From Tenacibaculum lutimaris (GTDB taxonomy: Bacteria > Bacteroidota > Bacteroidia > Flavobacteriales > Flavobacteriaceae), in contig NZ_RAQM01000010.1 of the NCBI RefSeq assembly GCF_003610735.1, forward strand, positions 1 to 64,000: 64,000 bases of DNA. The letters run 5' to 3'. Positions 1-8,332 of this stretch are shown in pieces (positions within the stretch are counted from its first letter, which is position 1; each line of letters starts with the position of its first letter). Under the pieces are notes generated by a model that worked only from the letters and a program-made list of their open reading frames with translations, was not told the DNA's origin and did not search any database. A program made the position numbers and the translations under genes.

Positions 1-460
1 TTGGTATCGTTCAGCGTTGCCCTTTTTTCTAAACTTAGGTTCGGTGTGTTTGGTGTTACTTCTACATCGGTTGGATCTTCTGGATCTCCATCATTGTCTG
101 GATCATCATTCGTCAGGTCCGTTGGATCATCTGAATTATCCGTTACATCATCAGTACCACTTGGACTGTCTCCTGTTGCCGTAGCTACATTACTAATGCT
201 TGTTCCTGCATCAATATCTGCTTGGGTTACCGTATAGCTTGCACTATAACTCGTACTATCACTTGCTCCCGGTACTAAACTTGCTATAGGAGTACCTGTT
301 AACACGATCCCTGGTAATACATCTGTAATCTCAATATTACGTACCGTTACATTACCGTTGTTGATTACTTTGAAAGCATAGTCAATCGTTTCTCCTGCAT
401 CTGCTGTTCCATTTCCGTTGGTATCGGCTAACGTCGCTACCTTCTCTAAACTTAGGTTAG
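1..460 (-). repeat. 417-bp tandem repeat inside the DUF11 gene
   Basis: The bases at 1-40 match those at 418-457 closely (both contain TTGGTATCG and TCTAAACTTAGGTT), giving a period of 417 bp or 139 codons. Each unit encodes one DUF11-like domain starting NLSLEK. Only one complete unit and the start of the next are inside the window; more copies probably follow to the left. The unit looks richer in G and C than the rest of the gene. Confidence 0.75.
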
Positions 461-2627
461 GTACACATGATACTATATTTTTACCACTACCATAACCTTT
501 CATATTGGTAGCACCTGCTACCGTTTGACTTCCTATAATTGTATTTGTTCCAGCGTTATTCCAAGTAATAATGTTAAACGTATTACCACCAAACAATTCT
601 AACGGAAACAAAGGTCCTCCTGATGTTTTACTACCAAACATAGAAACTGTTCCTGATGGGCTAATTACTACCCTAATCAAAGGATTTAAAACTCCTCCAG
701 TCATTTGCCAAATATCTCCTGATGTATCTGTTTCATACTCATCTCCATCTTGAAAACGAACATTTATACCACTTGTTCCTAATGACTGAAATTGCAATTC
801 CTGTGTAGCTAAATTAACTCCATTAATATTTAGATTAAAAGAGTTGTCAAGCGTGTAAATATCAAATTGAAACCCATAGTTTGTTGCCGGTTGGTTAAAT
901 GTAACACTATTTCCGCCTTGCAAATCAAACTCTTTTCCTGCTACATCTTCTGTACATACATTTCCTACCTGAATTGTTATACTAGCTTCATTAGAAATAT
1001 TACCAGCGTTATCTCTTACTGTATAATTAATAATAGAAATTCCTGTAAAACCTGATTCTGGTGTAAAAGTAACAATTCCACTATTGTCAACAGTGTATGT
1101 ACCCTCTCCTGTGATTGGGTAAGAAGTTTGTTGGCCAAGAGCAATTGGATCTAAATCTACTGTAGTTGCATCAATAGTTCCATCGCTATCTGTATCGTTG
1201 GCTATAATATTTAGAGCTATCGGTATATCTTCTTCTGTAACGGCCGAATCGTTATTTGCTACTGGAGGTATTGGTCCAAAAGAAAAAGTAGCCTCTACTG
1301 GTAGTGAAGTGTAACTTCCTGTTGTAAATGTAGCACTATTCGTATAATCTCCATCAGTAATACCACTAGGTACAGTTACATTGTATACTAAATTTACTGT
1401 AGAATTCCCTGGTATTAAAAACTCTGTGTAAGGATATGTAGTTGAATCATTTCCTCCAACAAAATCAAGCGTTCCAGTTGCATTTGCTACTGGTATACTA
1501 GACATGTTATTAGCTTGAATATCACTAGAGGCATCAATCTCATTAAACTGTAACGGTGAAGGTAAGATATCAGTAATTTTATCTATTGAAGCAGGACTCG
1601 TTCCTGAGTTAGTTATAGCTACTGTATATATAATAGTATTTGGTGCAGTAGTAACTAGAGGTGTAGATACCGTTTTTGTAATTGATAAATTATTCTCTGT
1701 TACAGGAAACTGACCAAAATAAGTAGGGTCATCAAAATTACCTGTATACTTAAGCTGAGTTCCTGAAACACCGTAAGCATAAGGGCTAGCTGTAGTATTA
1801 GCATCAACACACTTATTTTTAAAAAAATATGTTACTTCAACTTGATTACCTGACCCTTTTATTGCTTGATTTAAGTAAAAAACCATTTCATCTATGGTAC
1901 CTACTACAACATCAGGTATATCAGATCTTATTATTTCTAAACCTACCAACTGAAAACAACCTGCATTAAAATCAGTATTTCCTGCTGGTTGAAATGTAAT
2001 AAGCTCTCCTGCATCTGTAGTTCCAAACTCATAAATAACGTTATATGAAGTTACTTGCCCTACACCAGAAGATGTTAACCCTACTCCTCCTAGAAGACCT
2101 GTTGCATTTGCGCTTGGTCCTTTTAAAATGCTTAATGTACTCGTAGCTGTTGAAATAGTATTGTTACCATTATCTTTAAGTCCTATTGTAACATTCCCTA
2201 CCTCTTCAGTACATGGATATGATATAAACCAAAACAACGTAGCACAGTCACCTGGTGCTAACACTCCTAATGATTGTGTTATTGCTTGCCCACCTGCTAA
2301 ACTAAAATTAGCTCCAGAAATTGACAATGTAGCTTCTAATGGAGCTGTTGATAAACCTGTTGTATTACAAAATTCATAAGCTACATAAGTTGTTAGAGGT
2401 CCTTCTGGGTTTACATTACAAGACTTATTACTATCTATAATAAGTTTATCAGATGATTTAAGAGTAATTGTTTGTGCATTTAATTTGGCTGTACTGTATA
2501 CCCCTAACAGTAAAAACAAAATAGTAAATTGTAAGTTAAAACCATACTTTGTTGTTTTCTTTTTACTAAAAACATTCTTTTTTACAAAGCAGTAAACTTC
2601 TAACACATGAGCGTAAAAGTATTTCAT
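1..2627 (-). CDS. Large secreted DUF11-repeat surface protein (3' end outside window)
   Basis: An open frame of 875 codons runs from ATG at 2627 to the left edge without a stop, so the C-terminus is missing. The first residues form an unusually long charged n-region, then a hydrophobic stretch (about residues 33-47) ending in LNAQ, a typical Bacteroidota signal peptide. Residues around 330-450 and from about 735 on resemble DUF11/DUF7507 conserved repeats (NLSLEK, DTNGNGTADAGETIDYAF, NNGNVTVRNIEITD). Around 455-550 is a tandem-95/cadherin-like domain (VANNDSAVTEEDIP, IANDTDSDG). An acidic Asp/Pro-rich linker separates the last repeats. Such proteins are usually exported, often by the type IX system whose C-terminal signal would lie outside the window. 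Role is inferred as adhesin or surface protein; no catalytic motif is visible. Confidence 0.85.
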   Translation of the reverse strand, partial: MKYFYAHVLEVYCFVKKNVFSKKKTTKYGFNLQFTILFLLLGVYSTAKLNAQTITLKSSDKLIIDSNKSCNVNPEGPLTTYVAYEFCNTTGLSTAPLEATLSISGANFSLAGGQAITQSLGVLAPGDCATLFWFISYPCTEEVGNVTIGLKDNGNNTISTATSTLSILKGPSANATGLLGGVGLTSSGVGQVTSYNVIYEFGTTDAGELITFQPAGNTDFNAGCFQLVGLEIIRSDIPDVVVGTIDEMVFYLNQAIKGSGNQVEVTYFFKNKCVDANTTASPYAYGVSGTQLKYTGNFDDPTYFGQFPVTENNLSITKTVSTPLVTTAPNTIIYTVAITNSGTSPASIDKITDILPSPLQFNEIDASSDIQANNMSSIPVANATGTLDFVGGNDSTTYPYTEFLIPGNSTVNLVYNVTVPSGITDGDYTNSATFTTGSYTSLPVEATFSFGPIPPVANNDSAVTEEDIPIALNIIANDTDSDGTIDATTVDLDPIALGQQTSYPITGEGTYTVDNSGIVTFTPESGFTGISIINYTVRDNAGNISNEASITIQVGNVCTEDVAGKEFDLQGGNSVTFNQPATNYGFQFDIYTLDNSFNLNINGVNLATQELQFQSLGTSGINVRFQDGDEYETDTSGDIWQMTGGVLNPLIRVVISPSGTVSMFGSKTSGGPLFPLELFGGNTFNIITWNNAGTNTIIGSQTVAGATNMKGYGSGKNIVSCVPNLSLEKVATLADTNGNGTADAGETIDYAFKVINNGNVTVRNIEITDVLPGIVLTGTPIASLVPGASDSTSYSASYTVTQADIDAGTSISNVATATGDSPSGTDDVTDNSDDPTDLTNDDPDNDGDPEDPTDVEVTPNTPNLSLEKRATLNDT

Positions 2628-3000
2628 AGAATAAATTATTGATTTTAAAAAAGTTTTATAGCATTGTTTTTGCACACTACGTGGGGGAATAGTGTTTTCA
2701 AAAACAACTTTTTTAATATTGTTAGATATTTTTGTGCAAAGAACCCTAAATTTATTACCTCAAAAAAGTTTTTACCTGTCTGTTTTCACGAAAACGAACA
2801 GTTAAAAACCTCAGAAAAACAAGCACATACACTTTAATTGCAAAAACATAAGCATGCACTTTTAACTTTAATAAAACATTGTACAAGTTCTAGTTAATAT
2901 CCTTTAAAAAGGAGCCGTTTTCAATTCTAAGTAATTAAAAAGTTAACAAAAAAAGTGTAGTAACAAAAGAACCGGACTTCTAACTCAAGTCAAATATATA
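2628..3000. other. Intergenic region without a gene
   Basis: This 373-base stretch separates two genes on the minus strand. I find no credible reading frame. It contains the terminator-like inverted repeat at 2762-2809. The promoter of the DUF11 gene must lie here or beyond, but no clean TAnnTTTG box was found close to 2627; a weak match (TATATTTG on the minus strand, 2992-2999) would leave a very long leader. Confidence 0.6.
2762..2809 (-). terminator. Probable terminator downstream of the first TPR/AraC gene
   Basis: Arms GTTTTTACCTG (2768-2778) and CAGTTAAAAAC (2799-2809) pair with one mismatch, and an inner GTTTTC/GAAAAC pair lies between them. On the minus strand the hairpin is followed by six T (2762-2767). 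It lies about 190 bases past the stop at 3001, so the 3' untranslated region would be long. Confidence 0.5.
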
Positions 3001-4599
3001 TTACTCTTTATTTTCCCTACTTTTTATTTGATTTATAAAAAGCGAAGGAGTTAAACCTGTTTCTTTTTTAAAAATGGAAGTAAACTTACTGTGAGAAGAA
3101 AATCCACCTACCACTGATAAGTAACTTATTTTATAATTTATATAATCTGGATCAGTTTTTATTTTTTCGATTATATAATGAATGCGAAGTTGATTGATAT
3201 AATTATTAAAATCTTTCTTTTTATGCTCATTAATTACTGAAGAAAGATATTTGACATTAACGTTAAATTTTGCTGATAGTTTTGTTAAGGTAAGGTCGTG
3301 ATCTATAAATTCATTTTGATTTTCAAACTCTTTTAATTTATTCAGAATTATATTTTCTGTTTCAATAGACATTAACCTTGTTTCATTCCTTTTTTTATCT
3401 TCGCCGTTTTCCTTACTTTGTTTTTTATAATTTGATGAGATAAGCTTTTCTTCTTCTATTTTAGATTTATCTTTCAACAGAAAATCATTGAACAATTGTT
3501 GTTCTTTTTTAAATTTCTTCTTTTGAAGAAAAAACAGACTTGCGCTAAAAAACAACAAAACAACAATACCAGCAACTAACCAATACAACAAAGAAAAGCT
3601 AGTTTCCTGTTCTTTTAAAATTCTATTAACCTCTGCATTTGCAGCAATTTTAGATGCTTTTACATTATTATCTTTAATGTACAAATACTTTTCATGGTAT
3701 AACGAATAATTATTAAAACTACCTACCTCTTTATAAAACCTTGATAAATCTCGGTATACTACTTCAATTAACTCTTTATGATTATCAGATTCTGCTATTT
3801 TTTTAGCTTTATCAAGTTCACTTTTTGCTGCTTCATAATTTTCTTCTTCCAAGAATATTAACGCTTTTCCATGATGAACAAAACCTTGGTGTTTTGAGTT
3901 TTTTAAACCTGCTTTTGACAAAAGTTTTAAAGAATTATTAAAATAATGTTGAGCTGAATCATATTTTATTAGCTGTTCAAAACTTCTTCCTATCATTACA
4001 TAATTTGATCCAACAAAATAATTTTTAGGCTGATCAACTTCTACCTGAAGAAAAAAATTATTTGACTTTTTTAAAAATTCTATTGTTTTGTAAAACTGTT
4101 TTTTTGCAAAATTATGATACGCTTTCTCTTGATAAAGCATTCCTAAACATACATCAGCTTCTGTTTTATCCTCAACTTTTAAAGCTTCTTTCTCTGCTGT
4201 TTTAAGGTATTCTTCACTACAATCTGTTAAGCCTATTAATCTATATTGTTTGGATAAAAACCTATTAGTTATTGAAATCCACATTTGATTAGATTCTGAA
4301 TCTGCCATTTTTGACGCTCGTAATGCGTAATTTATAGCCTCTAACCTTTTGTTTTGCATTCCTAAAACACTTGCTTTTAGCATTAGTGCTTTTGTTTTCT
4401 GAATTTTATTTTTTGAGTTTTCATATAGTGAGTCTGCTATTATTTCTGCCCTATCAAGGTTTGATGAAACTATTTGTAAAACGGTATTATTATAAATACT
4501 ATCAAATCGCTTATTAAAAGAATCTCTTTCATTCTCAGCAAATACAGATAACACAAATAAAAAAGCCACAACAAATGACCTTATCTTTATTTTATACAT
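3001..4599 (-). CDS. Membrane-anchored TPR / AraC-family transcriptional regulator, copy 1
   Basis: A 532-residue protein. Residues 1-21 are a signal or anchor segment; about 40-320 is helical TPR-type sequence; about 337-358 is a membrane span (LLYWLVAGIVVLLFF); a lysine-rich coiled region follows; about 410-528 is an AraC-type double helix-turn-helix (LTLTKLSAKFNVNVKYLSSV, then GGFSSHSKFTSIFKKETGLTP). The layout suggests a periplasmic TPR sensor and a cytoplasmic DNA-binding domain, a design common in Flavobacteriaceae. The signal it senses and its targets are unknown. It is a close paralog of the next gene at 4792-6345, in the same orientation with a 192-base gap. On the minus strand TAAGTTTG boxes occur at 4692-4699 and 4746-4753 and may be promoters. 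Confidence 0.85.
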   Translation of the reverse strand: MYKIKIRSFVVAFLFVLSVFAENERDSFNKRFDSIYNNTVLQIVSSNLDRAEIIADSLYENSKNKIQKTKALMLKASVLGMQNKRLEAINYALRASKMADSESNQMWISITNRFLSKQYRLIGLTDCSEEYLKTAEKEALKVEDKTEADVCLGMLYQEKAYHNFAKKQFYKTIEFLKKSNNFFLQVEVDQPKNYFVGSNYVMIGRSFEQLIKYDSAQHYFNNSLKLLSKAGLKNSKHQGFVHHGKALIFLEEENYEAAKSELDKAKKIAESDNHKELIEVVYRDLSRFYKEVGSFNNYSLYHEKYLYIKDNNVKASKIAANAEVNRILKEQETSFSLLYWLVAGIVVLLFFSASLFFLQKKKFKKEQQLFNDFLLKDKSKIEEEKLISSNYKKQSKENGEDKKRNETRLMSIETENIILNKLKEFENQNEFIDHDLTLTKLSAKFNVNVKYLSSVINEHKKKDFNNYINQLRIHYIIEKIKTDPDYINYKISYLSVVGGFSSHSKFTSIFKKETGLTPSLFINQIKSRENKE

Positions 4600-4791
4600 A
4601 AAGATTAGCTATAACAGATTAAAAAATAATTAGTGATTTAGTAGAATTCCCCCTTTTGAAGTGAGCGGTGCTAAATTACAAAAAAGTTTAACAAACTTAC
4701 ATTTTTATTAAACAAAAAAAAACATTATGAAGATCATAACATTATCAAACTTATAAGTAGACGATTTAGATAAAATATTACTATTTTTATG

Positions 4792-6345
4792 CTATTCTTT
4801 TCGTAACTCGTTTATAAAAAAAGAAGGTGTTAAGCCTATTTCTTTCTTAAAAACAGCTGTAAATTTACTATGAGAAGAAAAACCACACTCAGAAGATAAA
4901 TAACTTATTTTGTAGTTAAGATAATTAGAATCTGTCTGCATTTTTTTAACTATATAATAAATTCGCAAATGATTGATATAATTATTAAAGTCATTTTTTT
5001 TATACTCATTTATTATCCAAGAAAGGTATTTTGTATTTGTGTTTAGAATTGTTGATAATTTAGCTAATGTTAATTTAGGATCTTTATATTCTTCTTTTAG
5101 TTCAAATTCTTCTAATTTCTTTAATAGAATCATCTCTGTTTCTATCGTCATTAACCTCTCTTTACTTTCTTTACATTTTTCATTACTTTTATTTTCAGAA
5201 GCTCTGGATAGTTCTTTTTCTCTAAATTTTAAAATAGTAGCTTCAAATATCTCTCTTTTCCTTTTATACTCCTTTGTTTTATAAAACAGCATTATTAGGG
5301 CTATTAAAAGTAAGATTCCTACTGCTATTATATACCAATAAAGCCTTAGAAAACCTTTTTGTTGATTTTCAAAAATCCTATTTACTTCCGCGTTTGTAGC
5401 TTTTCTCTTTTCTACATTATTTTCTTCTTTTATGTTCAAATATTTTTCGTAGAAAACAGAATATTCTCTATTATTATTTTTCCTCTTATAATATCTAGAT
5501 AAATCTCTGTAAATTAACTCAAGTAAGTTTTTTTGATTAGCGGCTGTTGCTATATTGTGCGCCTTATCTAAAAATATTTTTGACTGCTCTAACTTACCTT
5601 CTTCTAAATATAAATGCGCTTTACCATGAAAAACAAGCCCTGAATATTCAGACTTATTTAACCCTATTTTATTTAAATATGTAAGTGACTTTTCATAATA
5701 ATACCTTGCAGAGTCTTTATTCTTCAACTCTACATAACTCCTACCTATCATTTCTGAGTTTATACCTATGAATAGGTTTTTAGTATGTTCATTTTTTACT
5801 ACTTCAAAAAGTCTGTTTGCATCATTTAATAAACTTATAGAGTTAGTGAATTCTTTTTCATTTATAGCATGGTGGGCTTTTTCTTGAAAAACCATTCCTA
5901 AACATATATCTGCTTGATTTTTATCTTCTATTTTTTTACTATTACGCTCTCCTTTTTCTAAATATTGTTTACTATAATCTACTAAACCTATCAACCTAAA
6001 CTGTGTTGCTAAAAAACCATATATTCTGGCTATCCATCTATAATGTGACGTTAAACTTGCTATTTCATCAGCCTTTAAAGCATATTCTATCGCTTGTTCT
6101 CTTTTACTTTGTTTTTCTAATAAACTAGCGCTAAGCATTAAAGATTTAATTTTGTGAATATCAGAAATAGAAGCTTTAAATAAAGAATCTGCAATTATCT
6201 CTGCTCTTTTCATATCTATAGCAGAAATTCTTACAGCCGTATCATAAAATATACTATCAAACCTTTTATTAGTATCTACTTCTTTACCTTGAGCCTTAAT
6301 TACTGTCAAGGTAAATAAAAATAAGATTATTACACTCTTTTTCAT
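4792..6345 (-). CDS. Membrane-anchored TPR / AraC-family transcriptional regulator, copy 2
   Basis: A 517-residue paralog of the 3001-4599 product with the same order: signal peptide (ending near KAQG), TPR-like helices with the shared phrases RAEIIADSL, DICLGM and FHGKA/HHGKA, a membrane span near 333-357 (LYWYIIAVGILLLIALIMLFY), then a C-terminal AraC helix-turn-helix (LTLAKLSTILNTNTKYLSWI; CGFSSHSKFTAVFKKEIGLTP). The DNA-recognition helices are more alike than the sensor parts, which suggests related operators but diverged inputs. The two genes probably arose by tandem duplication. A hairpin lies just upstream of its start codon (6358-6375). Targets are unknown; the surface protein gene at 1-2627 and the peptide gene at 6556 are the nearest candidates. 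Confidence 0.85.
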   Translation of the reverse strand: MKKSVIILFLFTLTVIKAQGKEVDTNKRFDSIFYDTAVRISAIDMKRAEIIADSLFKASISDIHKIKSLMLSASLLEKQSKREQAIEYALKADEIASLTSHYRWIARIYGFLATQFRLIGLVDYSKQYLEKGERNSKKIEDKNQADICLGMVFQEKAHHAINEKEFTNSISLLNDANRLFEVVKNEHTKNLFIGINSEMIGRSYVELKNKDSARYYYEKSLTYLNKIGLNKSEYSGLVFHGKAHLYLEEGKLEQSKIFLDKAHNIATAANQKNLLELIYRDLSRYYKRKNNNREYSVFYEKYLNIKEENNVEKRKATNAEVNRIFENQQKGFLRLYWYIIAVGILLLIALIMLFYKTKEYKRKREIFEATILKFREKELSRASENKSNEKCKESKERLMTIETEMILLKKLEEFELKEEYKDPKLTLAKLSTILNTNTKYLSWIINEYKKNDFNNYINHLRIYYIVKKMQTDSNYLNYKISYLSSECGFSSHSKFTAVFKKEIGLTPSFFINELRKE

Positions 6346-6357
6346 AAACTCAATTTT

Positions 6358-6375
6358 AAACAGTTAGAACTGTTT
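6358..6375 (-). promoter_or_regulatory. Hairpin in the 5' untranslated region of the second TPR/AraC gene
   Basis: AAACAGTT (6358-6365) and AACTGTTT (6368-6375) form a perfect 8-bp inverted repeat with a 2-base centre, 13-30 bases before the ATG at 6345. It may be an RNA hairpin near the start codon or an operator. No plus-strand gene precedes it, so it is unlikely to be a terminator. Confidence 0.35.
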
Positions 6376-6520
6376 TTTAATTTAGTTAGAAACAAAAATA
6401 ATAATAAAGTCACTTAACAACCTTTTCTTTAAATCTAAAATCTTTTTCCTGCACTAGTTAAAGGCATATCACTCTATAAAATAAAGTGCATAGCCTTCAA
6501 TTTCTCTTATTTTCCATTTA

Positions 6521-6528
6521 TAATTTTG
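6521..6528 (+). promoter_or_regulatory. Promoter -7 box of the GG-leader peptide gene
   Basis: TAATTTTG matches the Bacteroidota -7 consensus TAnnTTTG and lies 27 bases before the ATG at 6556, the same spacing as at argS and other genes here. No clear TTG -33 element is visible. Confidence 0.5.
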
Positions 6529-6555
6529 ATAACTTAAAACTTTAATTAAAAAAAT

Positions 6556-6790
6556 ATGTTACAAAAAAAATCTAAAATTAAAAAGAGTTAAAAACCTAAG
6601 TAAAAAAGCTCATAAAGAAACAAATGGAGGACATGGAGATGATATCGGAATAGCAAATCCAAACACTATTTGGAAATGTTATAGAAATGATTTTGGAAAT
6701 AATTTCTTCTACTCTTTTGCAAACTTAAATTCTTCTACTACTGTTTGCTTTGCTCAAGGTAATTTAGTTACAACTCCTGTGAAGACATAA
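6556..6790 (+). pseudogene. Frameshifted GG-leader small secreted peptide (bacteriocin-like)
   Basis: As written, ATG at 6556 reads 11 codons and stops. If the A8 run at 6563-6570 had seven A, the frame would continue to TAA at 6788-6790 and give 77 residues. The repaired N-terminus contains KNLSKKAHKETNGG, the typical Bacteroidota double-glycine leader (KxLSKKxxKxxNGG). The 52-residue core after GG has two cysteines (WKCYRN, TVCFAQ). A -7 box lies upstream and a strong terminator directly downstream, so this is an isolated transcription unit. Such leaders are known to be cut during export by C39-peptidase ABC transporters; none is in the window. It may be a true broken gene, a phase-variable tract or a base-calling error in the homopolymer. 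Confidence 0.65.
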
Positions 6791-6801
6791 CTTTAATTTT
6801 T

Positions 6802-6833
6802 AAAAAAAAGAGCTATAAATAGCTCTTTTTTTT
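6802..6833. terminator. Bidirectional terminator between the peptide gene and 6837-7664
   Basis: Arms AAAAAAAAGAGCT (6802-6814) and AGCTCTTTTTTTT (6821-6833) are perfectly paired around ATAAAT. Runs of T on both strands suit the convergent genes on each side. Confidence 0.85.
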
Positions 6834-6836
6834 ACC

Positions 6837-7664
6837 CTAAATATTAGTCGGTTTTCTGTACCCTTGAAAAGGTTGCTTTAATAATTCTTTTAAGCTAGAG
6901 TTTTTTTCTTCATCAGGAAAGGTATCTACTCCGTAAACAATTTTTTCTCTATCCAATTCCATGTAAGTTCCTAATAAACGATCCCATATAGAAAAAATAT
7001 TTCCGTAGTTAGAATCAGTATAAGGCAATAAGTTATGATGATGCACTTTATGCATATCAGGTGAAACAATAACATAACTTAATACTTTATCCAATTTTTT
7101 AGGCATTTTTATATTGGCATGAGTTAGTTGTGTAAATACTAAAGACATAGACTGATATAACATTATTATACCTATTGGTGTTCCTGCTAAAAAAACACCT
7201 AGTAATGTAAATGTAAAACGAATAACACTTTCTATAGGGTGATGCCTATTTGCTGTAGTAGTATCTACTTTATGATCAGAATGGTGCACTAAATGTACCA
7301 TCCACAAGGGTTTCACTTTATGCTCTACCAAATGTGCTAAATAAGCCCCGAAGAAATCTAAAAATAACACCCCTAATAACACATATAACCATAATGGCAT
7401 TTCAGGAAGCCAGTTAATCAATCCAAAATCATTTGCTTGCACCCAATCGGCTGTCTTAAGTAATACAAAAGCCAAAGTAAAGTTGATAATTACCGTGGTA
7501 GCTGTAAAAAACAAATTAGGCCATGCATGTTTCCATTTATTGTATTTAAAGCTAAATAAAGGCACAGCGCCTTCTAACAACCAGAAAAAAGCTATTCCTC
7601 CAACTAAAATAATACTTCTATGACTGGAAGGAATGTTTTCAAAATAATGTATAAGGGTTTCCAA
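6837..7664 (-). CDS. Sterol desaturase / fatty acid hydroxylase superfamily protein
   Basis: A 275-residue integral membrane protein with several hydrophobic segments and the di-iron histidine clusters of the superfamily: HLVEH, HLVHHSDH, NRHHP and HKVHHHN. Members are membrane non-haem di-iron oxygenases that hydroxylate or desaturate lipids, using oxygen. The substrate cannot be told from sequence; hydroxylation of a membrane lipid or carotenoid are both possible. It is followed on the plus side by the shared terminator at 6802-6833, and separated by 49 bases from the YkgJ-like gene upstream, with which it may be co-transcribed. Confidence 0.8.
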   Translation of the reverse strand: METLIHYFENIPSSHRSIILVGGIAFFWLLEGAVPLFSFKYNKWKHAWPNLFFTATTVIINFTLAFVLLKTADWVQANDFGLINWLPEMPLWLYVLLGVLFLDFFGAYLAHLVEHKVKPLWMVHLVHHSDHKVDTTTANRHHPIESVIRFTFTLLGVFLAGTPIGIIMLYQSMSLVFTQLTHANIKMPKKLDKVLSYVIVSPDMHKVHHHNLLPYTDSNYGNIFSIWDRLLGTYMELDREKIVYGVDTFPDEEKNSSLKELLKQPFQGYRKPTNI

Positions 7665-7713
7665 AGTATTATATTTTCCCTAAAAATAGGAAAAAATAAA
7701 TTACTCCTTACCC

Positions 7714-8211
7714 CTACTGAGGCAACCTTTTTTTAAGCTCTTCTACTATTCTGTATGTTGCAGGACAAACCTCTGTGTTTTTAATTGTTAAATCGGCTAA
7801 CTGGATAAACTTTTTACGATTCGTATGTGGATATTCTGAACAAGCTTTCGGACGTACATCGTAAATAAAACATGTATTATCAGATTCATCTAAAAAAGTA
7901 CACGGAGCTGATTGTAAGACCATAAAATTATCTTCATCTCTTCGTAGGTATTGATTTGTAAAATCAATCACTCTCATTTTTAAGTGTTTAGCAATACGCT
8001 CTATATCTTTTTCGGTAAATATTGGCGAGGTTGTTTTACAACAATTGGCACACTCCAAACAATCTGTACGTTCAAATTCTTCCTCATGCAATTCTTGCAT
8101 TAGTAAGTCTAAACGTTTAGGTGTACGCTTTTTTAATTTCTGAAAATACTTTTTGTTTTCCTGTAAAGCGTCTTTCGCTAATTTTGATAAGTTTTCAAGG
8201 TCTTTATCCAT
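7714..8211 (-). CDS. YkgJ-family cysteine cluster protein
   Basis: About 165 residues with the zinc/iron-chelating cluster of the YkgJ family (formerly UPF0153): CLECANCC, CTF, CFIYDVRPKACSEYP and a last Cys in VCPA. The conserved Cys spacing suggests a bound metal or Fe-S centre; the family's function is not established. The frame extends upstream to 8226, but the start at 8211 (MDKDLENLSK) is preferred because the extension MYLCI is not family-like. It is divergent from argS, with about 120 bases between the starts. Confidence 0.8.
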   Translation of the reverse strand: MDKDLENLSKLAKDALQENKKYFQKLKKRTPKRLDLLMQELHEEEFERTDCLECANCCKTTSPIFTEKDIERIAKHLKMRVIDFTNQYLRRDEDNFMVLQSAPCTFLDESDNTCFIYDVRPKACSEYPHTNRKKFIQLADLTIKNTEVCPATYRIVEELKKRLPQ

Positions 8212-8303
8212 AATGCAAAGGTACAAAAGCGACTTTGAAGTCTACCATTTTTACCTCTCAAAAAATCATCAGTGAAATCGTGGGAATAAAAAATTAAAAA
8301 CAC

Positions 8304-8311
8304 TAATTTTG
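8304..8311 (+). promoter_or_regulatory. argS promoter -7 box
   Basis: TAATTTTG fits TAnnTTTG and ends 21 bases before the ATG at 8333. It overlaps the upstream in-frame TTG at 8309, which argues that the TTG is not the start codon. Confidence 0.55.
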
Positions 8312-8332
8312 TGCGATAATCAAAAAGAACCA

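Noticed and set aside
1..2379. Plus-strand frames antisense to the DUF11 gene
   Set aside because: The minus strand has an uninterrupted 875-codon frame with signal peptide and clear domains; the plus frames are low-complexity shadows.
6558..6590. The 11-codon frame MLQKKSKIKKS as a real peptide
   Set aside because: The longer frame reached by removing one A has a recognised leader and stops just before the terminator, so the short frame is best seen as a broken product.
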